Assembly: GCF_001700965.1 (NCBI RefSeq)
Contig: NZ_CP016756.1
Location: 868,001 to 932,000, forward strand
Direction: 5' to 3'
DNA: 64,000 nt
Source: Stenotrophomonas nitritireducens
GTDB lineage: Bacteria; Pseudomonadota; Gammaproteobacteria; Xanthomonadales; Xanthomonadaceae
Shown: positions 46,045 through 56,611 of the stretch, in pieces
How positions within the stretch are numbered: position 1 is the first letter of the stretch
How the letters are laid out: each line of letters begins with the position of its first letter
Notes under the pieces: generated by a model
Seen by the model: the letters and a program-made list of their open reading frames with translations, nothing else
What the model was told of the DNA's origin: nothing
Database searches by the model: none
Made by a program: the position numbers and the translations under genes

Positions 46045-46180
46045 CTCTCCCTTCTCCCGTTTACGGGAGAAGGTGCCCGAAGGGCGGATGAGGGGGATTT
46101 TGACTTTGCTTAGCTAGAAGCTTCCCCTCACCCCAACACCTCTCCCGTAAACGGGAAAGGGGCTTTACAGCTGCAGTTGC
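46045..46180. repeat. complete two-part CTCTCCCGC-family palindromic element
   Basis: CTCCCTTCTCCCGTTTACGGGAGAAGG and GTGCCCGAAGGGCGGATGAGG, then CCCTCACCCCAACACCTCTC with hairpin CTCTCCCGTAAACGGGA and CTGCAGTTGC. The remaining bases before the M1 gene hold nothing else. Confidence 0.85.
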
Positions 46181-46204
46181 ATTCATGGCCTCAGCCACAG
46201 CTCC

Positions 46205-48868
46205 TCAATACCCCTTCTGCTTCAACCACGCATCCACCTGCGGCTTGCGCTCCGCGCGCAGTCGCAGTCGGGTCTGGATTCCGGCAATCGCCGTCTCCGC
46301 ATCACGCCGCGAAGTGGGCGCGATATGCGCATCGGCGAAGGCCTTGATCTTGTCCACCATCTGCAGATTGTCGGCACTGCGGCCCAGGCCCGGGTAATAG
46401 CGCGCACGCGAGGTGCTGTCGACCAACCCGTCCACCTGCTCGCGATGGGTGACGGCGAAGTCGAACGCCAGATCCGCGTGCTCACGCGCTACACCGCCAA
46501 TCATGCTGGCGCTGTTGGTCGCACCGGGCTCGTCGGTCAGTGCCATGTCCAGCGCACGCTGGGCCAGCACCTTGTCTTTCGGCGCGGCCAACAGACCGTA
46601 ATAGCGATCACGCACCATCGCTGAGGTTTCCTTCTTTGCCAGTGCGTGCAGCGTGTCCCAGGTCGCCACGTCAGCATTGTGTGCAACCACACCCAGCACG
46701 GTGGAACGCAGATCCGCCGACAGCGAGTCCGGCTTGAGCAGGAAGGCATCGAAACGACGCTGCGCCTCGGCGATGACCTGCGCATCGTCCAGCGCCGCCA
46801 AGGTGCTGATCAGACTGCTGCGCAGCTCCTTGGTCTGTGCAGAATCACTTTCCTTCCCATCCCAACCCAGCGACTGCAGCACCGGCACCAGGCGCGAGCG
46901 TGCATAGCTGCGGAACGCCGCCTGCCGGCTTTCATCGCCATCGAACATGCTGTCGATGCCATTCAAGGTGCCCGACACCAGGTCCCACAGATCCGTAGGC
47001 GCATCGGTAGCGACCTTGGCCGTCAGATCCAGCAGGTCCGCATCCGGCTGCAGGCCGGCCGCAGCCAGTGCACTGGTATCCATCATCACGCCAAGCTGGT
47101 CCACCACCGGCAATTTGTCGAAGCCCGTGCTGAGCGCGGTGAACTGCGCCGGCGCGTACAAGGTGCGGTAGTAGCCCTTCTGTCCAGCGTTGACCAGCAA
47201 CGGCCCGTCACAGGCGGGCAGCTGCACGGTGGTGTCGCCATCCACCAACGTATGCATGACCTCGCCGGTGCCCGCGCGCAGGCTCACCGGTACGCGCCAG
47301 TGCAGCGGCTGCTTGTCCTTGCGATCAATCGTGTACTCGCCCTGGCTCAGCTTCACCTGGGTATTGCCGGCCACGCAGCTGCTGCTGGCGCGGATCAGCG
47401 GCACGCCCGGTTGCAGGGTGAAGTCATGCGCCACTTCCATGAAACGCTTGCCCGGTGCCGCCTTGTCGATCTCGACCCACAGGTCATCGGTGACCGCGTT
47501 GCCATAGGCATGGGCGGCGACATAGCGGCGTACGCCATCACGCCACGCGTCGGCACCCACATAGTCCTCGAACATCGAGATCACCGCCGAACCCTTGCCG
47601 TAGGTGATGCCATCAAACGCCTGGCTGGCCTGCTCCACCGTTGCCACGTGCTGCACGATCGGGTGGGTGGTGGCATAGGCATCACGTCCCATCGCGGCGC
47701 GGCTGGTCTGCGCGGCATCGACGTTGTTGATGTCCCATTCCGGATGCAGCTTGCGGGTGGTGCGCGCCTCCATCCATGAAGCGAAGCCTTCGTTGAGCCA
47801 CAGGTCGTCCCACCAGGCCATCGTCACCAGGTTGCCGAACCACTGGTGCGCGATTTCATGCGCGGCAATCGAGAACACACCCTTCTTGTCCGAGATGCTG
47901 GAAACCGCCGGATCAAGCAGCAAGGCATATTCGAAGGTGAAGATCGCGCCCCAGTTCTCCATTGCACTGAAGAACTGGCTGCCGCCCGGCGCGGCCACGT
48001 TGTCGAGCTTGGGCAGCGGATACTTCACGCCGAAATAGTCGTTGTATTCGCGCAATACCTCGGCGCTGCCTTCCAGCGCGAAACGCGCCTGTTCGACTTT
48101 GCCGGTCTGGGCGATGACACCAATCTCGGTGCCCCCTTCGTTGACGGTGGCGCGCTCGAACTCGCCACTGGAGAAGAACAGCAGGTAGGTCGACATCTTC
48201 GGCGTGGTCTGGAACACCACCTCCTTCAGCCCCTTGCCCAGCGGCTTGCTGCTGGCCACCGGCATGTTGCTCACCGCCATCTCCGCTTCGGGCACGGTCA
48301 CGGCCAGGTCGAAGCTTGCCTTGAAGCCGGGTTCGTCCCAGGACGGAATGAAGCGGCGCGCGTCGGAGTTCTCGAACTGGGTGAACAGCGCGCGCTTCTT
48401 GCTGCCATCGGCCACCGGGTAGTCCAGTGCGAACAGACCGTTGGCCTGGGTGTTGATGGTGCCGCTGTAGTCGATGCTCAGCACGTAACGGCCCGGCACC
48501 AGCGGCGCGGCAACGGTGAAACTGGCGGTCTGGTTGGGCTCATCGACGCTGACCGTGGCCGGCACCGGCTTGCCGCCACCGGCGGGCTGCAGCTGGCTCT
48601 TGCCGAAGCGCATGCCTGCGGCCTGCAGCACGATGCTGTTGGTGGGCTGCAGCACTTCCAGATCGATGCTGACCTTGCCATCGAAGCGCATCTGCGCGGC
48701 GTGCGGGGTGATCTGTACGCGGTAATGGTCGGGCCGCGCAGTACGCGGCAGCTGCGTGGTGATCTGTCCTGTGGAAGCCGCGGAGGGAGCCGCTTGCGCC
48801 GCGGATATTGCCGGCATGGCACCACAGGAAAGGGCAAGACTGATTGCAACAACGAGAGAAGGGCGCAT
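46205..48868 (-). CDS. exported M1 family aminopeptidase
   Basis: An 887-residue protein with signal peptide (MRPSLVVAISLALSCGAMPAISAAQAA). It has the exopeptidase motif SAMENWGAIFTFEY (GxMEN variant with Ser) and the zinc site HEIAHQWFGNLVTMAWWDDLWLNEGFASWME (HExxHx18E). The C-terminal ERAP1-like helical domain completes the usual length. It removes N-terminal residues from peptides in the periplasm. The ATG at 48868 has AGGAG five bases before it. Confidence 0.94.
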   Translation of the reverse strand: MRPSLVVAISLALSCGAMPAISAAQAAPSAASTGQITTQLPRTARPDHYRVQITPHAAQMRFDGKVSIDLEVLQPTNSIVLQAAGMRFGKSQLQPAGGGKPVPATVSVDEPNQTASFTVAAPLVPGRYVLSIDYSGTINTQANGLFALDYPVADGSKKRALFTQFENSDARRFIPSWDEPGFKASFDLAVTVPEAEMAVSNMPVASSKPLGKGLKEVVFQTTPKMSTYLLFFSSGEFERATVNEGGTEIGVIAQTGKVEQARFALEGSAEVLREYNDYFGVKYPLPKLDNVAAPGGSQFFSAMENWGAIFTFEYALLLDPAVSSISDKKGVFSIAAHEIAHQWFGNLVTMAWWDDLWLNEGFASWMEARTTRKLHPEWDINNVDAAQTSRAAMGRDAYATTHPIVQHVATVEQASQAFDGITYGKGSAVISMFEDYVGADAWRDGVRRYVAAHAYGNAVTDDLWVEIDKAAPGKRFMEVAHDFTLQPGVPLIRASSSCVAGNTQVKLSQGEYTIDRKDKQPLHWRVPVSLRAGTGEVMHTLVDGDTTVQLPACDGPLLVNAGQKGYYRTLYAPAQFTALSTGFDKLPVVDQLGVMMDTSALAAAGLQPDADLLDLTAKVATDAPTDLWDLVSGTLNGIDSMFDGDESRQAAFRSYARSRLVPVLQSLGWDGKESDSAQTKELRSSLISTLAALDDAQVIAEAQRRFDAFLLKPDSLSADLRSTVLGVVAHNADVATWDTLHALAKKETSAMVRDRYYGLLAAPKDKVLAQRALDMALTDEPGATNSASMIGGVAREHADLAFDFAVTHREQVDGLVDSTSRARYYPGLGRSADNLQMVDKIKAFADAHIAPTSRRDAETAIAGIQTRLRLRAERKPQVDAWLKQKGY

Positions 48869-48954
48869 CAAAGCTCCTGGCGGCTCAGCCTGGGCGAGAT
48901 GCCCGGCAAACCCGCATCATCTGCCCGTCTGCCGTGCCCCAACACTCCCGGAAG

Positions 48955-49692
48955 TCACGCCCCCGCAGCTGCGCGGGCGGCGTCATGCTGCGCGCGCTCG
49001 GCGATCATGGCCCGGTACTGGCGCGGCGCCATGCCCACTTCTGCCTTGAATTTGCGCGTGAATGCGCTCTGGTCGCTGAAGCCGCACGCTTGGCCGATGC
49101 TGGCCACGCTGTCCTCGCCATGCAGCAGGTGCAGCGCGATCTGGATGCGCAGACGCGTCAGCACCTGCTGCGGCGTCATCTGGAACACCTTGCGGAACGA
49201 ACGCTCCAGCTTGGACAGCGAGAACCCGGTGATGTCCAGCAAGGTCTGCATGCGCACGTTTTCGGCGTAATGCGTGTTGAGGTAATCCAGCGCCAGCCGC
49301 AGCGGCTCGTACTGCGATTCCAGCCCACCGCGCTGGCCCAAATCGCGCGAAATACCGATCAGGCCGATCACCTTGCCGTTCTCGACGATGGGCCGCTTGC
49401 AGGTCAGGCACCAACCCGGTTGCTGGTTGGGGAACAACTGCAGTTCCATCACGTTCTCGATCACCTCGCCGCCCAGCACCCGTGCATCCTGCGCCACGTA
49501 GGCCTCGCTCATGCCCACCGGGTAGAGCTCGTCGGCGCGCCGGCCTATCACGTCATTGCGCGACTTCATGCCCAGCCGCTGCATCATCGTCATGTTGACG
49601 TGGGTGTAGCGGCCATCGATGTCCTTGGCAAAAAACAGCACGTTGGGGATGGCGTCGAACAGCGCTTCAATTTCGGCAGGGTCAATACGCAT
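48955..49692 (-). CDS. AraC family regulator with N-terminal PAS domain
   Basis: A 245-residue protein. Residues ~5-118 form a PAS domain (IEALFDAIPNVLFFAKDIDGRYTHVNMTMMQRLGMKSRNDVIGRRADELYP... KVIGLIGISRDL). The C-terminal ~100 residues are the AraC HTH pair (MQTLLDITGFSLSKLERSFRKVF, DSVASIGQACGFSDQSAFTRKFKAEVGMAPRQYR). The frame extends upstream, but no clear ribosome site decides between the ATGs at 49692 and 49731. The PAS signal and target are unknown; the M1 peptidase gene lies downstream on the same strand, 86 bp away. Confidence 0.87.
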   Translation of the reverse strand: MRIDPAEIEALFDAIPNVLFFAKDIDGRYTHVNMTMMQRLGMKSRNDVIGRRADELYPVGMSEAYVAQDARVLGGEVIENVMELQLFPNQQPGWCLTCKRPIVENGKVIGLIGISRDLGQRGGLESQYEPLRLALDYLNTHYAENVRMQTLLDITGFSLSKLERSFRKVFQMTPQQVLTRLRIQIALHLLHGEDSVASIGQACGFSDQSAFTRKFKAEVGMAPRQYRAMIAERAQHDAARAAAGA

Positions 49693-49862
49693 CGGGTCGG
49701 TCAGGCTGGCAGCGGGAACGTGCCCGGCCATTCTAGCCAGCGCCGGGCCGGTCCCGCGCTGGCCATAAGTACCTACCCAGGCAAGCACCCGCCAGATCCG
49801 GTCAAGTCGGCTGCCGGCATTGGCGGCATGATCGGCCCAACCTGCCTGCGAACACCCGCCCC

Positions 49863-50273
49863 ATGAACCCCACCAGCCCCTCCCCTCCCTACGCTGTCGG
49901 CCAACTGTGGGCCTGCCAAGGCCGCCATGACGACGAGCAGCCCACGCTGTTGATCAACCGTATCGACCAGCATCCGCTCGGCGGCGGCAACATCTATCAC
50001 GTCACCCTGGGGGCGTTGAAGATCCGCCATCCCGGTTTGCCCGGTGGCGTGATGAACCAGCTTGCCCATGCCCCGGTGACCGACCAGACCCTGCAGCGCA
50101 GCCAGCTGCGTCTGCTGGGCCAGCAGGCACCTGACCCGGCCTACCTGCAGGGTTATGGACAATGGCGCGAGGCATTTGATGCCGGCAATGCCGGTTCGTT
50201 CGGGGTCAGCGTGCCGACCATTCTGGAAATCGTCGAACGTCGGCTCAACGGCACCCCGCTCGATCAGCCCTGA
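49863..50273 (+). CDS. hypothetical protein of unknown function
   Basis: A 136-residue soluble protein starting with MNPTSPSPPYAVGQLWACQGRHDDEQPTLLINRID. It has a regular mix of strands and helices (YHVTLGALKIRHPG, TILEIVERRLNG) and no signal peptide. I do not recognise the family. It is divergent from the PAS-AraC gene across 170 bp, and convergent with the TonB-dependent receptor gene, from which a hairpin separates it. Confidence 0.7.
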   Translation: MNPTSPSPPYAVGQLWACQGRHDDEQPTLLINRIDQHPLGGGNIYHVTLGALKIRHPGLPGGVMNQLAHAPVTDQTLQRSQLRLLGQQAPDPAYLQGYGQWREAFDAGNAGSFGVSVPTILEIVERRLNGTPLDQP

Positions 50274-50397
50274 GCGGCAACGGCCACACGCTGCAGTGCG
50301 CATCCGCGCAACCGGGTTTCACTGGCCAGCTGCCCGTCCTGACCATGTCACAGAGCAGATGCCGGTGGCCACGAGGCCTCAACCAACGTGGCTTTCA

Positions 50398-50434
50398 CAG
50401 CAAGAAACAGGGCACGGGACGCATCCCGTGCCCT
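50398..50434 (-). terminator. terminator of the TonB-dependent receptor gene
   Basis: Stem CAGGGCACGGGA/TCCCGTGCCCTG with a four-base loop; on the minus strand TTTCTTGCT follows. It lies 20 bp after the receptor stop. Confidence 0.8.
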
Positions 50435-50454
50435 GCCTATGGCACCTGCGGCCG

Positions 50455-53442
50455 TCAGAAGCCGTAACGCAGGTAGAGGTTGGTGCTGCGCGGCGTCTGC
50501 AGACCATTGACGGAACGGAAGGTCGGCGAAGGAACCACATTCCCCGATGCATCCAGGCCACTGCTCGACGTCATGTTGCGCGAGGTGATGGCGTCATTGT
50601 TGGTCAGGTTGGTAACCGACACATCAACGCTGAGCTGCTGGCCCTTGTCGCGGCCAAAAGCGAAGTCGTAACCAACGCTCATGTCCAGCCGCCAGGTGCT
50701 GTCGGTCTTGCCGCCATGCCCCTGCGGCGACAACTTGCCGTTGCAGTAATGGGTGACAGCGCCCTGTTGCACCAGCAGATCGAATTCCGGGCTGCCATCC
50801 GGATACACGCCCAGGCAGCTCTGCGGAATGCCCGAGGCAATATTCAACACCGAGCCCACGCGGAAGCCATTGGCGAAGTAATACACGCCATTGGCCACCA
50901 GGGCGTGGCGACGATCGCCACTGAGGTTACCGTTGCTGCCAAAGGTGTTCTGCAGGAAGTCGTAGTTGCCCGACGTACCCGGCTTGGGATCGGTCGACCG
51001 GGTCAGGTTGGTGTAACCATCGTGGTTGCCGTAGCGGTGCGACCAGGTGTAGCTCAGGTTGAGGTAGTAAGGCGCCTCGTCGCTGCGCTGATGCGACAAC
51101 TGCGCGCCAAGCTTGATATAGCGGCGCTTGGCCTTGGGCATCTGCAGGTAGCTGTTGGGTATGGTGATGTCCTTCAAGCTGCCATCGGCATCCAGGTAAT
51201 CACGCAGCTCGATGCTGCTGCCCGGATTGAACTCGATGCAGCCACCGCCACCGGTCAGGCACTCGTAGTCGGCGTGGCCATTGGCACGGACGTAGTCGCT
51301 GAGGCGGCCGTCGGTGTCGCAGGTCTGGTCGACGATGCGCTTGAGGTCGTGGAAGGCGGCCTGGCCAAGGAATGACCAGGTCGGGGTCAGCTGCTGCTGC
51401 AGATACACCTGGTATTCGTTCTGGTAAGTATTCTTCATGTTGCGGCTGACCACCGCCGACATCTCCGGCAGGGTCCCGTCCGAGTACACATACGATGCCA
51501 CCGGCGTCAGCCCGGTCGGGGTGCCGTCCGTGTTGCGCCCGCTGTAGGTGTAGTAATTGAGCTTGTAGGTCTCGGCAGAGGCGATCAGATAGCTCAGCGT
51601 CGAAGGCATCGGCAGGGTGTAACGGCCAACATTGGCGCCGATCTTCAACGAGCTGTCACCGTGCACGTCCCAGGAAACGCCCGCACGCGGCGAGAACAGA
51701 TCCATGTCCAGGAACTTGGTGCCGGTCGAGGTCATGTTCTGCGTCTGGTCCCAGCGACCGCCCAGCATCAGCATCACGTTCGGCGACACCTGCCAGTTGT
51801 CGTACAGGTACACGCCCTTCTGCTTGCTTTCGAACTCGCCACCAATGGAATACTCGTACTTGTACACGACGTCGCCCGGCGGCACGAAGCTGCCCACTGC
51901 ATAGGGGTAGTTGGTGTAGTAGTAGTAATAGCCTGCCGGGTTGGTCTCCGGCTCGTAGTAGTAGTTGTTGCGGTAGAACTCGCCGCCGAACACTACTTCA
52001 TGGTCGCCGATGTTCCAGGTCACATCGCCCTTGAAACCCTTCTTCTCGAAGTAGTACTCGAAGGGCTTCCATTCGTCGCCGGGGCTGATGGTCGTGTCGA
52101 TATCGGTGGCGTAATCATATTCGCCGATGAACGGGACATCACTGTTCTCCGTCGCCTGGGCATAGTCATAGCGCATGGTGCCTGCCATCAGCCGCACGCG
52201 CAGATTGTCGTTGATGCGCCACTTGTAGTTGCCGATGATCAGTTTCTGCTTGGTCTCCAGCCCACTCCAGGCCGGGTCGCCATAGGTCGACTTGGAAGGC
52301 TCGTAGCGGACACTGCCGCTTTCGGCCAGCGACTTGTAATAGTTGGTGCTGTATTCGTTGCGGTAGGCGGCAACGTTCAAGGACTGGTCATCGGTGATGT
52401 TCCAGGTGAGGTTGATCAGGCCTTCCTTGTTGTCGCGCTGCGTATCGGTGCGCGTGTTGGACGTATAGCTGCGGGAGTCGTAGCCGGGATTGCGCCCGTA
52501 CAGCACATAGGCAAACAGGCGATCACGCACCAGCGGACCCGATCCCCAGACATAGTGCTGCGCAATGTGGCCGGTACTGTTGTCTGATTGATACAGGCTC
52601 GGCGAGCCTGACGGATTGAAACGGTCCTGGCCTCGCGGGTTCAAAGTGCTGGACGTCGCCGGCGTGTAGTAGAGGCTGTAACCGCCGTGGACCTCGTTGG
52701 TGCCCTGCCGCAGCGTTGCCGAGGAAATGCCGCCGGTGGTGCTCGTCCAGCCAAGGCCACCGCTGCCGGTGATCAACTGGGTACTGGCAACGGCCACCTG
52801 CGGGAACACGATGGCGCCTGCGCCGGTGACGTCATAGGACGTATCGAATTCGTTGAAGTAGTAGCGGTTCTCGGTTTCGCTGGCGCCGCCGATCTGCGCA
52901 AAGCTGTTGCCCATCACCGTGGCCGAATCCAGTCTTGCCAGCGCATAGATGCTGGTCTGGCTGACCGGCAGATCGGAAAGAAGATCAGCGGTGTAGATGG
53001 AGGACAGTTCCGGCGTGCTGACGTCGATCGGGTTGATGACGGTGTTCCAGTTCTGCGCGGTCACCGTCACCGTCCCCAGGTCGGTAGCCGATTCGCTCGC
53101 CGCAGCGGGGACCGCCGCGGCACTGCTGGCCACCACCGTTACCTGCTGGGTGCTGACGGCCTGCCCGCCGCGCATCACCTTGACCTGATAGACGCCTGGC
53201 GAGAGCTGATCCAGGCTGTACTGGCCGTTTCGATTCGCAATGACGGTCTTGGCGAAACCGGTAGCCTCACGCGTTACCTCGACGGTTGCGCCGGCCTCCC
53301 CTGCCGAACCGTACAGCCCGCCGGTAATCGACTGGGCGTTGGCCTGCATGGCCAGACCAAGCGCGAGCGCCAGCCCCGCCACGCGCAGCGCGCGCCGCCG
53401 ACAACCGTCCCCACCCGCTTGTTGTTTGATTGCGTCGTACAT
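50455..53442 (-). CDS. Oar-like TonB-dependent outer-membrane receptor
   Basis: A 995-residue protein. Signal peptide (about 1-37, ending AMQANAQS), a carboxypeptidase-regulatory-like beta domain (~38-105; GGLYGSAGEAGATVEVTREATGFAKTVIANRNGQYSLDQLSPGVYQVKV), a plug domain, and a large beta barrel ending in the aromatic NLYLRYGF. One loop is very tyrosine-rich (GYYYYYTNYPY). It should import a substrate through the outer membrane with TonB energy; ligand unknown. The start at 53442 has GGGGGGTAC before it. It stands alone, with a ~240-bp AT-richer upstream region. Confidence 0.9.
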   Translation of the reverse strand: MYDAIKQQAGGDGCRRRALRVAGLALALGLAMQANAQSITGGLYGSAGEAGATVEVTREATGFAKTVIANRNGQYSLDQLSPGVYQVKVMRGGQAVSTQQVTVVASSAAAVPAAASESATDLGTVTVTAQNWNTVINPIDVSTPELSSIYTADLLSDLPVSQTSIYALARLDSATVMGNSFAQIGGASETENRYYFNEFDTSYDVTGAGAIVFPQVAVASTQLITGSGGLGWTSTTGGISSATLRQGTNEVHGGYSLYYTPATSSTLNPRGQDRFNPSGSPSLYQSDNSTGHIAQHYVWGSGPLVRDRLFAYVLYGRNPGYDSRSYTSNTRTDTQRDNKEGLINLTWNITDDQSLNVAAYRNEYSTNYYKSLAESGSVRYEPSKSTYGDPAWSGLETKQKLIIGNYKWRINDNLRVRLMAGTMRYDYAQATENSDVPFIGEYDYATDIDTTISPGDEWKPFEYYFEKKGFKGDVTWNIGDHEVVFGGEFYRNNYYYEPETNPAGYYYYYTNYPYAVGSFVPPGDVVYKYEYSIGGEFESKQKGVYLYDNWQVSPNVMLMLGGRWDQTQNMTSTGTKFLDMDLFSPRAGVSWDVHGDSSLKIGANVGRYTLPMPSTLSYLIASAETYKLNYYTYSGRNTDGTPTGLTPVASYVYSDGTLPEMSAVVSRNMKNTYQNEYQVYLQQQLTPTWSFLGQAAFHDLKRIVDQTCDTDGRLSDYVRANGHADYECLTGGGGCIEFNPGSSIELRDYLDADGSLKDITIPNSYLQMPKAKRRYIKLGAQLSHQRSDEAPYYLNLSYTWSHRYGNHDGYTNLTRSTDPKPGTSGNYDFLQNTFGSNGNLSGDRRHALVANGVYYFANGFRVGSVLNIASGIPQSCLGVYPDGSPEFDLLVQQGAVTHYCNGKLSPQGHGGKTDSTWRLDMSVGYDFAFGRDKGQQLSVDVSVTNLTNNDAITSRNMTSSSGLDASGNVVPSPTFRSVNGLQTPRSTNLYLRYGF

Positions 53443-53780
53443 GTACCCCCCCGGAAATGAAATGACTTCGTTGAATGCAGGCGGGTACCCAACCCCACGC
53501 CTGCAGGCACCAATTGCGGCTTCGTTCTGCGCTTCAACTGACGTATCGATATTCCGGGTACAGGGGGCGGCGCGTCTTGAATAATTCAAACTTCGTTAAA
53601 GCCGAATTCAGCACACAAATTAAGCAGAACCCGCAAAAATGAGTTGCAAATGCAATCAATAGCCTTGAGGTGAACCGTATTAATGCCGAAATCGGCACAA
53701 ATTAGAAGCGGCGCGTTTGGCGAATCCCAACTACATCCGGCGCTGATCGCGACCACCGGCCCGGCGCAGGCAGCTTGGCC
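53443..53780. promoter_or_regulatory. upstream region of the TonB-dependent receptor, AT-rich
   Basis: About 340 bp with no gene. The part at 53575-53710 is distinctly AT-rich (AATTCAAACTTCGTTAAAGC, CACAAATTAAGCAG, AATGCAATCAATAG), unlike the rest of the window, and probably carries the receptor promoter and regulator sites. No specific motif is identified. Confidence 0.5.
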
Positions 53781-53784
53781 ACAA

Positions 53785-53817
53785 ACAAAAAAGGCCCCGC
53801 ATTGCGGGGCCTTTTCA
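53785..53817 (-). terminator. rho-independent terminator of purA
   Basis: Stem AAGGCCCCGC/GCGGGGCCTT with a three-base loop followed on the minus strand by TTTTTTGTTTGT. It also has TTTT on the other side and could act in both directions. Confidence 0.92.
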
Positions 53818-53838
53818 ACGTGTGTTACCGCTGGCGTA

Positions 53839-55305
<1,467 letters not shown>

Positions 55306-55373
55306 TTATCCGGGTTTTGCATGACAGCTACCACCCCCGCGAGTTCAGGATGGTATGGCCGTCAGGGTTTGGT

Positions 55374-55559
55374 TCAGTGCCGGGCCCACCACAGGCAGCC
55401 CAGGCCAATAACAACGGCCACCGCGCCCATCCCGCGCAGCGCAGAGGACGGCTGCTCCAGCAGCTGCGCGGCCATCCGCTTCCACGCCAGCGGTGCAATG
55501 AACAGGAACAGGCCTTCGATGACGGCGACGAGGCAGAGGGCGGAAAGGAGGTCTTGCAT
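55374..55559 (-). CDS. DUF2065 family (YjeT-like) small membrane protein
   Basis: A 61-residue protein with two membrane helices (LLSALCLVAVIEGLFLFIAPLAW and LRGMGAVAVVIGLGCLWWA), the YjeT pattern. AAGGAGG precedes the ATG. It sits between hflC and purA as in E. coli. Function unknown. Confidence 0.87.
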   Translation of the reverse strand: MQDLLSALCLVAVIEGLFLFIAPLAWKRMAAQLLEQPSSALRGMGAVAVVIGLGCLWWARH

Positions 55560-55573
55560 GCGCTATCGCCATT

Positions 55574-55731
55574 GCCTTCTCCCAGCGGGAGAAGGTGCCC
55601 GTAGGGCGGATGAGGGTGCGGGCGGAGCCCATCGAATCGGGACATCAGGGGCGTTCCGCCCCCCTGCCCTCAGCCCGGAAGCTGCCCTCACCCCAACCCC
55701 TCTCCCGCATGCGGGAGAGGGGCTTGAGCAA
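55574..55731. repeat. complete two-part CTCTCCCGC-family palindromic element
   Basis: CCTTCTCCCAGCGGGAGAAGG and GTGCCCGTAGGGCGGATGAGG on the left; CCCTCACCCCAACCCCTCTC with hairpin CTCTCCCGCATGCGGGAGAG and GGGGCTTGAGC on the right. It lies between DUF2065 and hflC and splits an otherwise compact operon. Confidence 0.85.
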
Positions 55732-55747
55732 GGCCCAGGCCAAGCGA

Positions 55748-56611
55748 TCAGCGATCGCTCTTCATGTACTGCAGGAACGGGTCGTTCTTGTCGAGCACGA
55801 TCACGCCGTTGCCGTCGGTCATCGAGGCACGGTAGGCCTCCAGGCTGCGATAGAACGCGTAGAACGACGGATCGGCCGAGCCGGCCTTGCCGTAGATCGA
55901 GGCGGCAGAAGCATCGCCTTCACCGCGCAGCTGCTGTGCATCACGCTCGGCTTCGGCCACGATCACCGTGCTTTCGCGGTCGGCCTGGGCACGGATGGTC
56001 AGTGACTGCTCCTCGCCTTCGGCGCGCAGCTTGGCCGCTTCCTGCTTACGCTGGGCGCGCATGCGCTCGTAAACGTCGGCAATCACCTGGCTGTCGGTAG
56101 GCAGGTCGATCTGCTTGATACGCAGATCGATGATCTGCATGCCCAGGGCAGCAATGGCCTCGTTGATCGACTTCAGCTGGCCGGCAATCAGCTCGCCACG
56201 GTCGCCAGATACCAGCGCCTGCAAGGTGCGCGAGTTGATCTGGTTACGCAGCGAGTCGGTGATGATCGGCGCAAGCCGGGCATTGACGATCTTGCTGTCG
56301 CCGCCGGTGGCGCGGTAGTAGGCGCGCACATCGGAGATCCTGCCAATGGCGAAGAAGTCGACGCTGACGTCCTTCTGCTCGGCGGTGAAGTAACGCGCCG
56401 GGGCGGTATCCAGGACCTGGAAGCGACGGTCGAACACGCGCACGGTTTCCACCAGCGGCACCTTGAAGTGCAGGCCCGGCTTGATGTCCGCACGTACCAC
56501 CTTGCCCAGGTTGAGCACCATGGCGGTCTGGTCTTCACGCACCACATAGACCGAGCCCAGCAGGCCCAGCAACACTGCGACGACTACGCCGATAACGACT
56601 GAATTTTTCAT
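55748..56611 (-). CDS. hflC: HflC, SPFH modulator subunit of FtsH protease
   Basis: A 287-residue protein. One N-terminal membrane helix (VVIGVVVAVLLGLLGSVYVV), then the SPFH domain (REDQTAMVLNLGKVVRADIKPGLHFKVPLVETVRVFDRRFQVLD) and a long coiled coil (RMRAQRKQEAAKLRAEGEEQSLTIRAQADRESTVIVAEAERDAQQLRGEGDA). With HflK it forms a large periplasmic cage around FtsH hexamers. ATG overlaps the hflK stop by four bases. Confidence 0.95.
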   Translation of the reverse strand: MKNSVVIGVVVAVLLGLLGSVYVVREDQTAMVLNLGKVVRADIKPGLHFKVPLVETVRVFDRRFQVLDTAPARYFTAEQKDVSVDFFAIGRISDVRAYYRATGGDSKIVNARLAPIITDSLRNQINSRTLQALVSGDRGELIAGQLKSINEAIAALGMQIIDLRIKQIDLPTDSQVIADVYERMRAQRKQEAAKLRAEGEEQSLTIRAQADRESTVIVAEAERDAQQLRGEGDASAASIYGKAGSADPSFYAFYRSLEAYRASMTDGNGVIVLDKNDPFLQYMKSDR

